Source: Geomonas azotofigens (GTDB lineage Bacteria > Desulfobacterota > Desulfuromonadia > Geobacterales > Geobacteraceae). Taken from it: a stretch of 64,000 nucleotides of DNA. Positions 55,470 to 64,000 of the stretch are shown here, piece after piece. Where the stretch lies: the NCBI RefSeq assembly GCF_018919395.1, contig NZ_JAHLME010000005.1, forward strand, positions 62,001 through 126,000, written 5' to 3'. Made by a program: the position numbers and the translations under genes. Positions within the stretch are counted from its first letter, which is position 1, and every line of letters starts with the position of its first letter. Under the pieces are notes generated by a model. That model saw only the letters and a list, made by a program, of their open reading frames with translations, was not told the origin of the DNA and ran no database searches.

Positions 55470-58400
55470 ATGGGTAGGAAGTCGTTGCTGGTGCTTTGCG
55501 CTTTGCTTTTTGTTTCAGCCGCGGTTGTCAGCTGGGGTGCAACCACGTGGCAACTCCAGACCAAACTGAGCAACACCGGCGGAACGCTGCAGGTAAGGGA
55601 TAAGGCTCCGCAGACGATAGCCGGTACCGTCGTCTACACCAACTTCACCACGTCCGCTCAGATACCGGTGAGCGTCGCCGCCAACTACGGCTACAAGATC
55701 TCCTCCCTGGCCAAAAACGGGACCACCGTCCCCATCGGCAACTACACCTCGCACTACCTCACCACCTTCCAAAAAAGCGGCGGGGCAACTCAAACGCTGG
55801 TGGCCGGCTTCACCGCGCAGCAGTACACCGTCACCGCCTCGGTCACCGGCCCCGGGAGCATCACCCCCGCCAGCACCAAGGTCTCCTATGGCGGCAGCAC
55901 CATTTTCACCAGCAGCCCCAACGCCACCGGCTGCTACCTGACCTCGGCGACCGGCGGCAGCATCACCGACCTGAACGGGGGAGCCGTCACCCTCCCCTAC
56001 TTCGGATCGGTCAAGATCACGGTCAGCAACGTGACCGCCCCCCGCAGCGTAATCGCCAACTATACGGCCTACAGCGCCGACGCCGGGATGGATCAACTGG
56101 CCCAGGTGAACACCACGGTGCGCCTCTCCGGCAGCATCGTGGGGAACGGGACCCCGTCATGGAGCCAGGTCTCTGGCCCCGCCGTATCCCTCACCGGCGC
56201 CAACACCCTCGCCCCGAGCTTCGTCCCCGTCAGCGGCGGCACCTACGTCTTCAGGCTCACCCAGACCGTATCGAATGTCGCGGTCGCCTCGGCGACCACC
56301 CAGGTCATGGTGGTCGCCTCGCTGGTCAACGACATGCGCCAGCGCTGCATGGGATGCCACGCCGCCACCGGCGTCAACCCCAACCCGTACGTCTTCCCGG
56401 GGTGGTCCTCGTCGCGCCACCAGTCCGCCGGGGTCTCCTGCGTCACCTGTCACACCGACGGCGCGATGCCGACACCGATCAACTCGAGCACCGTCGACCA
56501 GAACACCTTCTCCTACCAGTCCGGCGCCGGCAACTTCTGTCTGAACGGGACCTGTCACCAGCCCGGCACGACCCACAAGACGGTCGGCATGACCTGCGCG
56601 GGGTGCCACGGCAACTACCGGAACCACAACCCCGCCACCACCTTCTCGGCCGCCCTGAGCGCCTGCTTCACCTGCCACGGCGCCCCCAATTCCACCCACT
56701 ACCAGGTGAAAAGCAGCCTCGCCGGCACCGACTGCCTCATCTGCCACAAACCGGTCGGGCACGACCCCGCCCCTGATGCCACCGTGACCCCCGCGCACTT
56801 CAACGGCTACACCTCCTACGCCAACCCGTCCTACGCCGCGGCCTACGTGACCCCGGTCACCGCCTGCGCCGACTGCCACCAGGGGGGCGATCCCAAGGGG
56901 AGCACGGACCAGGTGCTGCTGCAGTTCCGCAGCGAGTGGGCCGCTTCCGGCCACGGCGACTCAGGCGCCACCGCGTGGAAAAACTCCGCCTACTTCAACT
57001 GGAAGACGGCGGGCACCACGGGGGCCGACGCCAAGGCGAGCGCCAGCGTTGCCACCGACTGCCAGCGCTGCCACAGCGCCGCCGGCTACCTGAAATTCGC
57101 CCTCACCACCAGCATCGCGCCGGTGGCGGCCTCGCCGGCGAACTACAGCGAGCCCCTTACCTGCAACGCCTGTCACCAAAGCGGCGACTTCGCGGCGCCG
57201 CGAGCGCTCTCCTCCCGCACCGGCTACTACAACTACTCCGGCGTGGTGACCGGAAGGCTCAGGGTCGCGGCCGCCTACCCCGACGCCGGCAGGTCCAACC
57301 TCTGCCTGGGATGCCACGTGGGGCGGCAGGCCGGAGTCACGCTGCAGGCGCTTGCCCAGGCCACGGCACAAAAGAACTACTCCAGTTCCTTCTGGCGCGA
57401 CCTGCGCTTCGTCGACGCGCACTACCTCTCCGCCGGGGGCCAACTCTACGGCGCCACCGGCTACCACTACCCGGGCGTCTCCTACGGCAATGCCGGGGTG
57501 AACCACGTCGCCATCGGTGCATCGGGGGCCGGCCCCTGCGTCGCATGCCACCTCCCCGGCAGCTCGCATACCCTGTCCGCCGCCGCCGGAAACTTCACGC
57601 TCTGCAACGGCTGCCACATCGACGGCGGCGTGGTGAGCGCCGGCTTCCTGGCCCAAAGAAGCGACGAGTTCGCCTCGGGGCTGAAGGCGCTGGCCGCGGC
57701 GCTGGCCGCCAAGGGGTTCACCCCGCTCACCGATGCCGCCGGGAAGCCGCAATACCCCTACTTCAGCACCACCAACTGGGGCGGACACGGCGACGGGCCG
57801 GGCAACCTCGGCGCCGCCTTCAACTACAACCTCCTGGTGCACGACCCCGGCGCCTTCGCGCACAACCCGGCCTACGTGAAGCGCCTGGTGCGCGATTCGA
57901 TCGACTTCCTGATTTTTGGCGGCATCGACCGCGGCCGCGACTTGAGCGCCACCATCGAGAGCCTGCTCAACGCTACCGGCGACCGGGAGAAGGCCACCGC
58001 CTTCCTCTCCTTCGCCGGAAGCGGCGCCTCCGCCTGCCAGGTCTGCCACCAGGGGGCGACCGATCCCTTGACCGGCGGCAATATCTTCGCCGACTACGGC
58101 GCGACCAAGCACGCCAAGAGCCCCGGCGGCGCCGCCTGCGTCTCCTGCCATGCGCCGACCGCGACCAGCGTCCACCCCAACGCGCAGCCGATGCTGACGG
58201 CGACCGCCGACATCAACCCGAAGTGCCTGAACTGCCACCCCGTGCACCCCTGGCCCAGCGAAGGGATCTGCACCAACTGCCATAACGGCCATCGCCTGAA
58301 GGCGGTGCTGCCCGCGCCGCACCTGGCCAACTTCACCACCGCGCAGTACGTGACGCCGAACCTGCAGTGCCAGAACTGCCACTACCAGCTCGACAGCCAG

Positions 58401-59696
58401 GGCGCCAGGACGTTCGTGGTCCTGCAGGAGCACCGCGACTGGGCCAAGGGGCCCAAGGGGAACTACCGCGCTGCAGCCGCCACGAGCTTCGACTTCAAGA
58501 CCCTGGGGACACCGGCACCGGCCACTCCCGCGACCACGGTGCAAAAGGACTGCGTGCGCTGCCACACCACCACGGGCTTCAACAACTACGTCAACTCCGC
58601 CTTCACGGCCATCGCCCCCTTCGGCATCCCGGGGGACGCGCCCGACGGCGACCGGACCCGGGAGATGATCGGATGCTCCGCCTGCCACGCCCCCACCCCC
58701 TTTGACGCGGCGTTCAGCAGGAACATCGTCGGCATCGCGAACTACGCCACCTACACCTACGACGTGACCTCCTGGAGCAGCTACTCGTCCGCCGCCACGC
58801 GGAAGATCGTCAGGTCCAAGCTCTACAAGACCCTCCCCGCCGACGACCTCGGCGACTCCAACACCTGCGTGGTCTGCCACGCCGGCAAAGGGGCCGGGCA
58901 GCTGATCAAGCAGGTGGTGCCCGGCTTCCGCGGCGGCGCCGCCTGCGCGAGCGACCCCTCCATCGTCTGCCGCCTGGGCAACGGCGTGGTGGCCGCGGGG
59001 ATGGTGAACACCTTCTGGGGCAACGTGGAGTTCATCGACCCGCACGGCGGGTTGGCCGCCAACTTCATGTATCCCGGCACCCTGGCCCAGGGGTACGAGT
59101 TCCGTGTCGGCACGACGGTGAGCACCACCTACCACGTCAACATAGGGATGACCAACTGGCAGGGCCCCTGCGTCGGGTGCCACATGACCTCCGCGGCCAA
59201 GCACTCCTTCCGGGCCATCTCCAGCGCCAGCAACGGCGTCATCAGCGCCGTCACCAGCACCGCCTGCTCGAGCACCTACTGCCACGGCGGCTCCGCCTTC
59301 CTCATGAGCGCCACGGCGCTGTGGACCAAGAGAGCCGGCTACGAGGCGGCGCTGTCCCTGATCGCGTCCCAGCTCGCCGCCAAGGGGGTCCACTACAACC
59401 GCGCCAAGGCCCCCTATTTCTTCTCCACCGCCGTCGCCGCGGACCAGTCCGACGCGACCAGGCTCACCAACTGGAACCGGAGCACCACCTTCCAGGGAGC
59501 GGACATGATGGGTGCCGCCTTCAACCTGAGACTGCTTGATTCCGGCAGCGGCTGGGTCCATAACGGCAGTTACACCAGGAGGCTTCTCTACGACACCATC
59601 GACTACCTGGACGACGGTCTCCAGAACAACAGCGTGGAGAGCACGGCCCTGGCCATCCCGGCCGCGTTCAACTACGTCACGCCGCGCCCGCTGTAG
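55470..59696 (+). CDS. Giant multiheme c-type cytochrome, 22 predicted hemes
   Basis: The 1408-residue product has a signal peptide (cleavage after SWGA), an N-terminal bacterial-repeat beta domain (VTASVTGPGSITPASTKVSY), a PKD/REJ-like domain (SADAGMDQLAQVNTTVRLSG) and then 22 heme motifs. Twenty are CxxCH and two are CX4CH (CLNGTCH, the third, and CSSTYCH, the last). Two similar modules can be seen: LAAALAAKGF...GAAFNYNLL...YVKRLVRDSIDFL near residue 760 and LIASQLAAKGVHY...GAAFNLRLL...YTRRLLYDTIDYL at the C-terminus. AAGGAGGAG sets the ATG at 55470. It is probably a secreted or surface electron carrier. Confidence 0.9.
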   Translation: MGRKSLLVLCALLFVSAAVVSWGATTWQLQTKLSNTGGTLQVRDKAPQTIAGTVVYTNFTTSAQIPVSVAANYGYKISSLAKNGTTVPIGNYTSHYLTTFQKSGGATQTLVAGFTAQQYTVTASVTGPGSITPASTKVSYGGSTIFTSSPNATGCYLTSATGGSITDLNGGAVTLPYFGSVKITVSNVTAPRSVIANYTAYSADAGMDQLAQVNTTVRLSGSIVGNGTPSWSQVSGPAVSLTGANTLAPSFVPVSGGTYVFRLTQTVSNVAVASATTQVMVVASLVNDMRQRCMGCHAATGVNPNPYVFPGWSSSRHQSAGVSCVTCHTDGAMPTPINSSTVDQNTFSYQSGAGNFCLNGTCHQPGTTHKTVGMTCAGCHGNYRNHNPATTFSAALSACFTCHGAPNSTHYQVKSSLAGTDCLICHKPVGHDPAPDATVTPAHFNGYTSYANPSYAAAYVTPVTACADCHQGGDPKGSTDQVLLQFRSEWAASGHGDSGATAWKNSAYFNWKTAGTTGADAKASASVATDCQRCHSAAGYLKFALTTSIAPVAASPANYSEPLTCNACHQSGDFAAPRALSSRTGYYNYSGVVTGRLRVAAAYPDAGRSNLCLGCHVGRQAGVTLQALAQATAQKNYSSSFWRDLRFVDAHYLSAGGQLYGATGYHYPGVSYGNAGVNHVAIGASGAGPCVACHLPGSSHTLSAAAGNFTLCNGCHIDGGVVSAGFLAQRSDEFASGLKALAAALAAKGFTPLTDAAGKPQYPYFSTTNWGGHGDGPGNLGAAFNYNLLVHDPGAFAHNPAYVKRLVRDSIDFLIFGGIDRGRDLSATIESLLNATGDREKATAFLSFAGSGASACQVCHQGATDPLTGGNIFADYGATKHAKSPGGAACVSCHAPTATSVHPNAQPMLTATADINPKCLNCHPVHPWPSEGICTNCHNGHRLKAVLPAPHLANFTTAQYVTPNLQCQNCHYQLDSQGARTFVVLQEHRDWAKGPKGNYRAAAATSFDFKTLGTPAPATPATTVQKDCVRCHTTTGFNNYVNSAFTAIAPFGIPGDAPDGDRTREMIGCSACHAPTPFDAAFSRNIVGIANYATYTYDVTSWSSYSSAATRKIVRSKLYKTLPADDLGDSNTCVVCHAGKGAGQLIKQVVPGFRGGAACASDPSIVCRLGNGVVAAGMVNTFWGNVEFIDPHGGLAANFMYPGTLAQGYEFRVGTTVSTTYHVNIGMTNWQGPCVGCHMTSAAKHSFRAISSASNGVISAVTSTACSSTYCHGGSAFLMSATALWTKRAGYEAALSLIASQLAAKGVHYNRAKAPYFFSTAVAADQSDATRLTNWNRSTTFQGADMMGAAFNLRLLDSGSGWVHNGSYTRRLLYDTIDYLDDGLQNNSVESTALAIPAAFNYVTPRPL

Positions 59697-59716
59697 AGCG
59701 CGCCGCAGCAAACGCG

Positions 59717-59757
59717 AAGAAGGCTTCGAGGATGATCCTCGAAGCCTTCTTTTTTTA
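59717..59757 (+). terminator. Intrinsic terminator of the 22-heme cytochrome gene
   Basis: A perfect 15-bp stem (AGAAGGCTTCGAGGA with its complement) and a TGA loop are followed by seven T. Confidence 0.95.
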
Positions 59758-59884
59758 TCAACCGGATTGGTAACGCAAAGGCGCGGAGGCGCAAAGCCCC
59801 CTCCCAAGCGACTGGTATCCTGGTCCCGCCTTTTGTGCCTTCAGGTTTTCAATGCGGCTTGGCGGCTTTGCGTGAGATAAAGGC

Positions 59885-60247
59885 CTACTGCCTTTCTTTG
59901 CGTTCCTCTTTCAGGTCCTCGACCTGCTTTCTCAAGAGGGCCACCTCCTGGGCGAGGTTGTGGTTGCTCTCGGAGAGCCGGGAGAGGGTGACCGAGTGGC
60001 CGATGGCGACGAGCAGCAGGAACAGGACGCCGACCAGGAAGAGCAGGGACGGAGGATAGTAGATGCCGACGGAGAGCGCCGCGACCTCGAGGATGCGGCG
60101 CGACACGGTGAGGAGGATGACGAAGACCGAGGTGCAGAGCCAGAGCAGGGCGTACTTCTCGCGCAGGCGACGTTCCCTGACCAGCCAGACCACGAAGCAG
60201 AAGATGCCGACGCTGAGGCCCAGCGCGGCGAGTTTGGTTAAATCCAC
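59885..60247 (-). CDS. DUF2304 membrane protein
   Basis: The 120-residue product has two or three membrane helices (LAALGLSVGIFCFVVWLV, LLWLCTSVFVILLTVS, LLFLVGVLFLLLVAIG) with the DUF2304 signature RERRLREKYALLW and a C-terminal coiled coil. The family is usually paired with DPM1-like glycosyltransferases; here it lies three bases downstream of one. It may be a membrane partner for that enzyme. Confidence 0.85.
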   Translation of the reverse strand: MDLTKLAALGLSVGIFCFVVWLVRERRLREKYALLWLCTSVFVILLTVSRRILEVAALSVGIYYPPSLLFLVGVLFLLLVAIGHSVTLSRLSESNHNLAQEVALLRKQVEDLKEERKERQ

Positions 60248-60250
60248 AGG

Positions 60251-60952
60251 TTATGATTCCCCGACGAGGTCCCTGCCGCGCATGGCGTCAACCACCATCG
60301 CCAGCGTGACCTTGAGCATGTAGTAGGCGGACTTTCTCCTGGTGATGGAGGAATGCCCGGAAAGCCTGCCCCGCATGAGCACCGGGACCTCCACCACGCG
60401 CAGCCCGTTGCGTGCGGCGGTGATGATCGACTCGACTTCGGGGTAGTCGTCGGTGTAAAAGCGCGAGAACAGGCGAATGGTCTTCCTGCCGTAGCAGCGA
60501 AACCCGGAGGTCGGGTCTTCGATCGCCTTGCCGGCCAGGCAGCGGATGAGGCAATGGAAGATGCGGGAACCGATGAAGCGGGTGATCCCCATCTTGTAGC
60601 CGCCGGGCAGGGTCCGCGAACCGATGACCAGGTCGGCCTCCCCCTTCTCCACCAGCTCGATGATCTTGAACACCTGGTCGCCGCGGTGCTGGCCGTCCCC
60701 GTCGAACTGGATGGCCATGTCGTAGCCGTGCTCGTAGGCGTACCTGAGCCCGGTCTGCACCGTCCCGCCGATGCCGAGATTGAAGGGATGGCTCACCACC
60801 TTGGCGCCGAGGCTCTTAGCGATGGCGGCGGTATCGTCGGTCGAGCCGTCGTTCACCACCAGGATGTCCCCGCGAAAAGACTTGAGATCCTCGATGACTG
60901 CCGTGATATTACGGGCCTCGTTGTAAGCCGGTATTATTGCAAGAATCCTCAT
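60251..60952 (-). CDS. GT2 glycosyltransferase (polyprenyl-phosphate sugar synthase-like)
   Basis: The 233-residue product has the GT-A signature: LAIIPAYNEARNI, VVNDGSTDDT, FNLGIGGTVQTGLRYA, the DxD-type FDGDGQH and the acceptor loop DPTSGFRCYG. This is the DPM1/DpgS-like class, which transfers a sugar from a nucleotide donor to undecaprenyl phosphate. It has no membrane domain of its own; the adjacent DUF2304 protein may provide it. A 14-bp palindrome lies just upstream. Confidence 0.88.
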   Translation of the reverse strand: MRILAIIPAYNEARNITAVIEDLKSFRGDILVVNDGSTDDTAAIAKSLGAKVVSHPFNLGIGGTVQTGLRYAYEHGYDMAIQFDGDGQHRGDQVFKIIELVEKGEADLVIGSRTLPGGYKMGITRFIGSRIFHCLIRCLAGKAIEDPTSGFRCYGRKTIRLFSRFYTDDYPEVESIITAARNGLRVVEVPVLMRGRLSGHSSITRRKSAYYMLKVTLAMVVDAMRGRDLVGES

Positions 60953-60968
60953 ATCCCCACCTATGCCG

Positions 60969-60982
60969 ACGCCATATGGCGT
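60969..60982. promoter_or_regulatory. 14-bp perfect palindrome upstream of the GT2 gene
   Basis: ACGCCATATGGCGT is fully self-complementary and ends 17 bp before the minus-strand ATG at 60952. It may be an operator. A further stem-loop (CCCGATA / TATCGGG around 61075-61099) lies in the same divergent gap. Confidence 0.4.
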
Positions 60983-61229
60983 AAAGAAAAGCCGAAAACG
61001 GATCGTTTCTGAGTGAATACAAGATCCGCACCAACATTCCTGGGCACAGTAGTGGAGATAACACTTGCCAAGGGCCCCGATACTAATATAAATATCGGGC
61101 CGGTAGCAATTAAAAAAATTATAGAGAGAACGGTAACGCCCGCGGCGAAGCGTTATGAAGTTCTAACTTGATCGCTGTGCCGTTCACTCCCCTCACCGCT
61201 TTTTGATCAATCAGCTTTACGGAGCAGTC

Positions 61230-62273
61230 GTGCGCGTATCCGTCATCATCGTCAACTGGAACGGCCTTGGTCATTTGCCGGAATGCCTGGACAGCCTGCG
61301 CGAGCAGACTTTTAGGGATTTCGAGACCATCGTCGTGGACAACGGCTCCAGCGACGGCTCGGTCGCCTACCTGGAAGAGCGCACGGAAGTCCGGCTGGTA
61401 CCGCTTCAGGAGAACGCGGGCTTCGCCGCGGGCAACAACGCTGCCCTCCCCGTTGCGCGGGGTGAATACCTGGTGACGCTCAACAACGACACCAAGGCCG
61501 AGCCGGAGTGGCTGGAGAAGCTGGTGGCGGTGGCGGATGCGCACCCGGAGGCGGGGATGGTCGGGTGCCGGATCATGAACTATTACGATCGCGAACTGGT
61601 CGACTCCCTGGGGATGGCGATCTGCAGCGACGGCATGTCCCGCGGCGACTTCCGGGGCAGGCGCTTTCCCGGGCTCGCAGTCGAGGACGAGGCGGAGATC
61701 CTGTTCCCCTCCGCCTGCGTCGCCCTGTACCGGCGTGCCATGGTGGACGAGATCGGCTTCTTCGACGGCGACTTCTTCGCCTACTGCGAGGATACCGATC
61801 TGGGGCTGCGTGGACGGTTGGCGGGGTGGCAGGCCGTCCTGGCGCGCGACGCCGTGGTGTACCACAAGTACTCCATGTCCACCGGCGCTCTGTCACCGTT
61901 GAAGCTCTACCTCGTGGAGCGCAACCACTACTACGCCGTCGTGAAAAACCTCCCCTGGCCGCTCATCCTGCTGCTCCCGCTGCACACCGTGCAGCGTTAC
62001 CTCGCCCAGGTGCGGCTTGTCCTCGGCGCCAAAGGGACCGGGGGCGAATTCATGGCCAGCGGCAGCAAGAAGGAGTGCGTCCTGGCGCTCCTGCGCGGCA
62101 TGCGCGACGCCCTCCTCGCCCTCCCCGTCCTCCTGCGAAAGCGGGCCGCGGTGATGCGGCACAAAAAACTCTCCAGCCACGACCTGCGCCGACTGCTCAG
62201 CCGCCACCGCCTCAGCTACCGGGAACTTCTCGATGCGGACCGATCCGACGGCGGCAGCGGACGGACGAGCTGA
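61230..62273 (+). CDS. GT2 glycosyltransferase (rhamnosyltransferase-like)
   Basis: The 347-residue product starts with a GT-A fold VSVIIVNWNGLGHLPECLDSL and has VVDNGSSDGS, FAAGNNAAL, the DxD-type LNNDTKAEPEWLEKL and a FFAYCEDTDLGLRG catalytic block, typical of WcaA/RfbF rhamnosyltransferase-like enzymes of O-antigen clusters. The GTG at 61230, preceded by GGAG, is preferred over an upstream TTG. It is followed on the same strand by the ABC exporter genes. Confidence 0.88.
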   Translation: MRVSVIIVNWNGLGHLPECLDSLREQTFRDFETIVVDNGSSDGSVAYLEERTEVRLVPLQENAGFAAGNNAALPVARGEYLVTLNNDTKAEPEWLEKLVAVADAHPEAGMVGCRIMNYYDRELVDSLGMAICSDGMSRGDFRGRRFPGLAVEDEAEILFPSACVALYRRAMVDEIGFFDGDFFAYCEDTDLGLRGRLAGWQAVLARDAVVYHKYSMSTGALSPLKLYLVERNHYYAVVKNLPWPLILLLPLHTVQRYLAQVRLVLGAKGTGGEFMASGSKKECVLALLRGMRDALLALPVLLRKRAAVMRHKKLSSHDLRRLLSRHRLSYRELLDADRSDGGSGRTS

Positions 62274-62393
62274 AATACCCGTAACCGTCGCCCCTTGCGC
62301 GCCTCAAATATCTATTGTGCGGGTGTGGCAATTGAACTATATTTAGCCGGCGTTTTTAAAGTTTCCGCAGTCCCGGCATCGCAAAGGAAGTCC

Positions 62394-63203
62394 ATGCATA
62401 GTATCAGGATGTTCATCTTGTTTCTCCGGGAGCTACTCTCGCGCCGGAACGTCGTTTACGAGTTGACGAAGCGGGACTTCAAAACAGGGTACCTCGGCTC
62501 CTACCTCGGCATCATCTGGGCTTTCATCCTCCCCATTGCAACCACGCTCATATTCTGGTTCGTATTCCAGGTCGGCTTCAACTCCAAGCCCGTAGCCGAC
62601 CATCCGTACATACTCTGGCTGGTCTGCGGTCTCGCCCCTTGGTTCTTCATCAGCGACTGCGTCAACAACAGCGCTAACTCCATCATTCAGAATGCCTTCG
62701 TGGTCAAGAAGGTAGCCTTCAGCATCGGCATACTGCCGATCATCAAGATCCTGTCCGCACTCATCATTCATCTTATTTTCGTCGTGCTGGTCTTCTGCCT
62801 TTTCACCTTCTATGGGTTCGCCACCGACCTTTACGTCCTCCAGGTGTTTTATTACCTTTTTTGCGCGCTCGTCTTCCTGACCGGACTGTCGTGGATCACT
62901 TCGTCCGTGATGATCTTTTTTCGCGACCTGGGTCCGATCATCTCGATCGCGCTGCAGATGGGCTTCTACCTGACACCGATCTTTTGGAACCTGGAAATCC
63001 TGCCCAAGCAGTACCACATCTTCATACAGTTCAACCCCATCTTCTACATAGTCCAAGGCTACCGTGAGAGCTTCATTCTGAAGGTGTGGTTCTGGCAACA
63101 TTGGTCGACGACCATTTATTTCTGGGCGGTAGCCGCGACCGTGCTCGTCGCCGGCGCGGTGGTGTTCAGGCGGCTGCGCCCGCATTTCGCCGATGTCCTG
63201 TAA
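62394..63203 (+). CDS. ABC-2 type polysaccharide export permease (Wzm-like)
   Basis: The 269-residue membrane protein has six predicted helices and the ABC2_membrane signature TKRDFKTGYLGSYLGIIWAF near its N-terminus and NPIFYIVQGYRESF near the C-terminus. With the ATPase that starts at 63816 it forms a Wzm/Wzt-type exporter for O-antigen or teichoic-acid-like polymers across the inner membrane. AAAGGAAG sets the ATG at 62394. Confidence 0.88.
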   Translation: MHSIRMFILFLRELLSRRNVVYELTKRDFKTGYLGSYLGIIWAFILPIATTLIFWFVFQVGFNSKPVADHPYILWLVCGLAPWFFISDCVNNSANSIIQNAFVVKKVAFSIGILPIIKILSALIIHLIFVVLVFCLFTFYGFATDLYVLQVFYYLFCALVFLTGLSWITSSVMIFFRDLGPIISIALQMGFYLTPIFWNLEILPKQYHIFIQFNPIFYIVQGYRESFILKVWFWQHWSTTIYFWAVAATVLVAGAVVFRRLRPHFADVL

Positions 63204-63226
63204 AAGCATCTGAAAGGTAGAATGAC

Positions 63227-63823
63227 ATGCATACCAGTTCGCTGGAACACATGGGCAGGTTGGTCGCCCAGTACCTCGACCCCGCGCAACCTATTGACGT
63301 CCTGGATATCGGAAGTTGGGATAAAAACGGCAGCTACAAGCAGTTCTTCCAGCGCCCGACGTGGACCTATACCGGCGTCGATCTCAGCCCCGGGAACAAC
63401 GTGGACGTGGTGCTGACGTCCCCGTACCGCCTCCCCTTCGCCTCAAACTCGGTCGACCTCGTCATCTCCGGCCAGGCGTTCGAGCATATCGAGTACTTCT
63501 GGCTCACCTGGCTCGAAATCGTCCGGGTGGTGAAGCCCGGCGGCCAGATTTTCCTGATCGCCCCCTCGCGCGGCAAGGAGCATCGCTACCCCGTCGACTG
63601 CTGGCGCTATTACCCCGACGGCTACGGCGCACTCGCCAAGTACGGCGCCATCGAACTGCGTGAAGTGCACACGGACTGGACCCCGCATGAAGCCAGCGAC
63701 AGCGCCCTCTGGGGTGACACGGTAGGTGTCTTCAGGAAGCCGGTTTTCCCTTTCTGGCAGGAGGCAAAGCAGAGGCTGCGCTACCTGCTCTCACAAAAAT
63801 TATGGCCGGGTGACAATGTCTGA
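63227..63823 (+). CDS. SAM-dependent methyltransferase (class I)
   Basis: The 198-residue product has a Rossmann SAM site: IDVLDIGSWDKNGSY (motif I), YTGVDLSPG (acidic end of strand 2), LPFASNSVDLVISGQAFEHI and VVKPGGQIFLIAP (motif III). AAAGGTAG precedes the ATG. Its position between exporter subunit genes suggests methylation of the polymer's non-reducing end, as in Wzt-linked chain termination, which is inference. The stop overlaps the next start by eight bases. Confidence 0.8.
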   Translation: MHTSSLEHMGRLVAQYLDPAQPIDVLDIGSWDKNGSYKQFFQRPTWTYTGVDLSPGNNVDVVLTSPYRLPFASNSVDLVISGQAFEHIEYFWLTWLEIVRVVKPGGQIFLIAPSRGKEHRYPVDCWRYYPDGYGALAKYGAIELREVHTDWTPHEASDSALWGDTVGVFRKPVFPFWQEAKQRLRYLLSQKLWPGDNV

Positions 63824-64000
63824 GAACACAGCCATAACCGTAGAAAACCTGAGCAAGGTGTACCGCCTTTACGACTCTCCTTACCTGAGGCTCAAGGAGG
63901 CGCTCAATCCCTTCGGGAAGTGCTACCACAAGGACTTCTACGCCCTTTCCGGCGTTTCTTTCGAGATCCGCAAAGGCGAAACGGTGGGCATCATAGGGCG
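63816..64000 (+). CDS. Polysaccharide ABC exporter ATP-binding protein (Wzt-like), 5' part
   Basis: The frame opens MSENTAITVENLSKVYRLYD and reaches ...LSGVSFEIRKGETVGIIGR at the window edge, where the Walker A loop (GxxGxGKS) begins. The segment RLKEALNPFGKCYHKDFYAL is typical of Wzt-type ATPases. It is the partner of the permease at 62394. Confidence 0.88.
   Translation, partial: MSENTAITVENLSKVYRLYDSPYLRLKEALNPFGKCYHKDFYALSGVSFEIRKGETVGIIG

Noticed and set aside
56961-59807. 948-codon open frame on the minus strand opposite the 22-heme cytochrome
   Set aside because: It is the complement of a strongly coding GC-rich gene with 22 heme motifs; the antisense translation is low-complexity Gly/Val/Arg/Ala without a ribosome site.

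Overview
The window is GC-rich chromosomal DNA from a dissimilatory metal-reducing member of the Geobacterales (Geobacter/Geomonas/Citrifermentans type). The case rests on nine multiheme c-type cytochrome genes, three of them clear OmcS-family hexaheme proteins, plus Geobacter-type GEMM-I riboswitches, a CxxCH protein with Ig-like repeats, NHL/beta-propeller proteins and parvulin-type isomerases. No insertion sequence, prophage or CRISPR array is visible.

Layout. 1-4.1 kb (minus strand): a lipoprotein start, an NHL beta-propeller lipoprotein, a tetraheme and a 15-heme cytochrome, with intrinsic terminators between units. 4.5-10.7 kb: a parvulin lipoprotein, then a membrane histidine kinase divergent from a TonB-dependent receptor and an ABC-type periplasmic binding protein. 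10.8-12.6 kb: alanine dehydrogenase with a divergent Lrp/AsnC regulator, followed by two gene remnants. 13.2-16.3 kb: two complete GEMM-I riboswitches in series, each with its own terminator, ahead of a diheme protein carrying four near-identical Ig-like repeats. 16.6-18.8 kb: an OmpR/histidine-kinase pair, then a compound minisatellite.

19-38.6 kb is the centrepiece: an OmcS cytochrome-nanowire locus. Two 92-bp direct repeats with a dyad lead into an NHL protein, OmcS, a YVTN beta-propeller lipoprotein, a large predicted outer-membrane barrel, two CsgG-like lipoproteins, a parvulin chaperone, a 26-heme and a 16-heme cytochrome, another NHL protein, a Sel1 protein, a small lipoprotein, two more OmcS paralogs and a membrane NERD-domain protein. 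The order beta-propeller, three channel-like genes, prolyl isomerase matches what I recall of the omcS-companion (osc) cluster of G. sulfurreducens (OscD, OscEFG, OscH). The OmcS copy and the second paralog keep the histidine that in OmcS filaments ligates a heme of the neighbouring subunit; the third paralog has lost it.

38.7-49.4 kb is mostly housekeeping and transport: initiator tRNA-fMet, an outer-membrane protein, a TauE/SafE permease with a DUF1634 partner, an exported beta-carbonic anhydrase, DUF309 and Tad-like proteins, an OFA-type MFS transporter with an unusual operator-like upstream region, a Spy/CpxP-like protein and a PAS histidine kinase. Small genes at 41363-41536 and 49228-49404 are under 60 codons. 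49.6-55.2 kb holds a glycosyltransferase, a ribbon-helix-helix protein, a triheme cytochrome, an OmpA-type porin and a three-repeat lipoprotein. 55.4-59.7 kb encodes a 1408-residue cytochrome with 22 heme-binding motifs. From 59.9 kb to the end is the start of a surface-polysaccharide locus (DUF2304, two GT2 enzymes, a Wzm/Wzt-type ABC exporter and a methyltransferase).

A recurring oddity: four plus-strand genes without an intrinsic terminator are followed within about 7-40 bp by C-rich tandem repeats (three of exact 9-bp period), which may be iterated Rho-loading sites.
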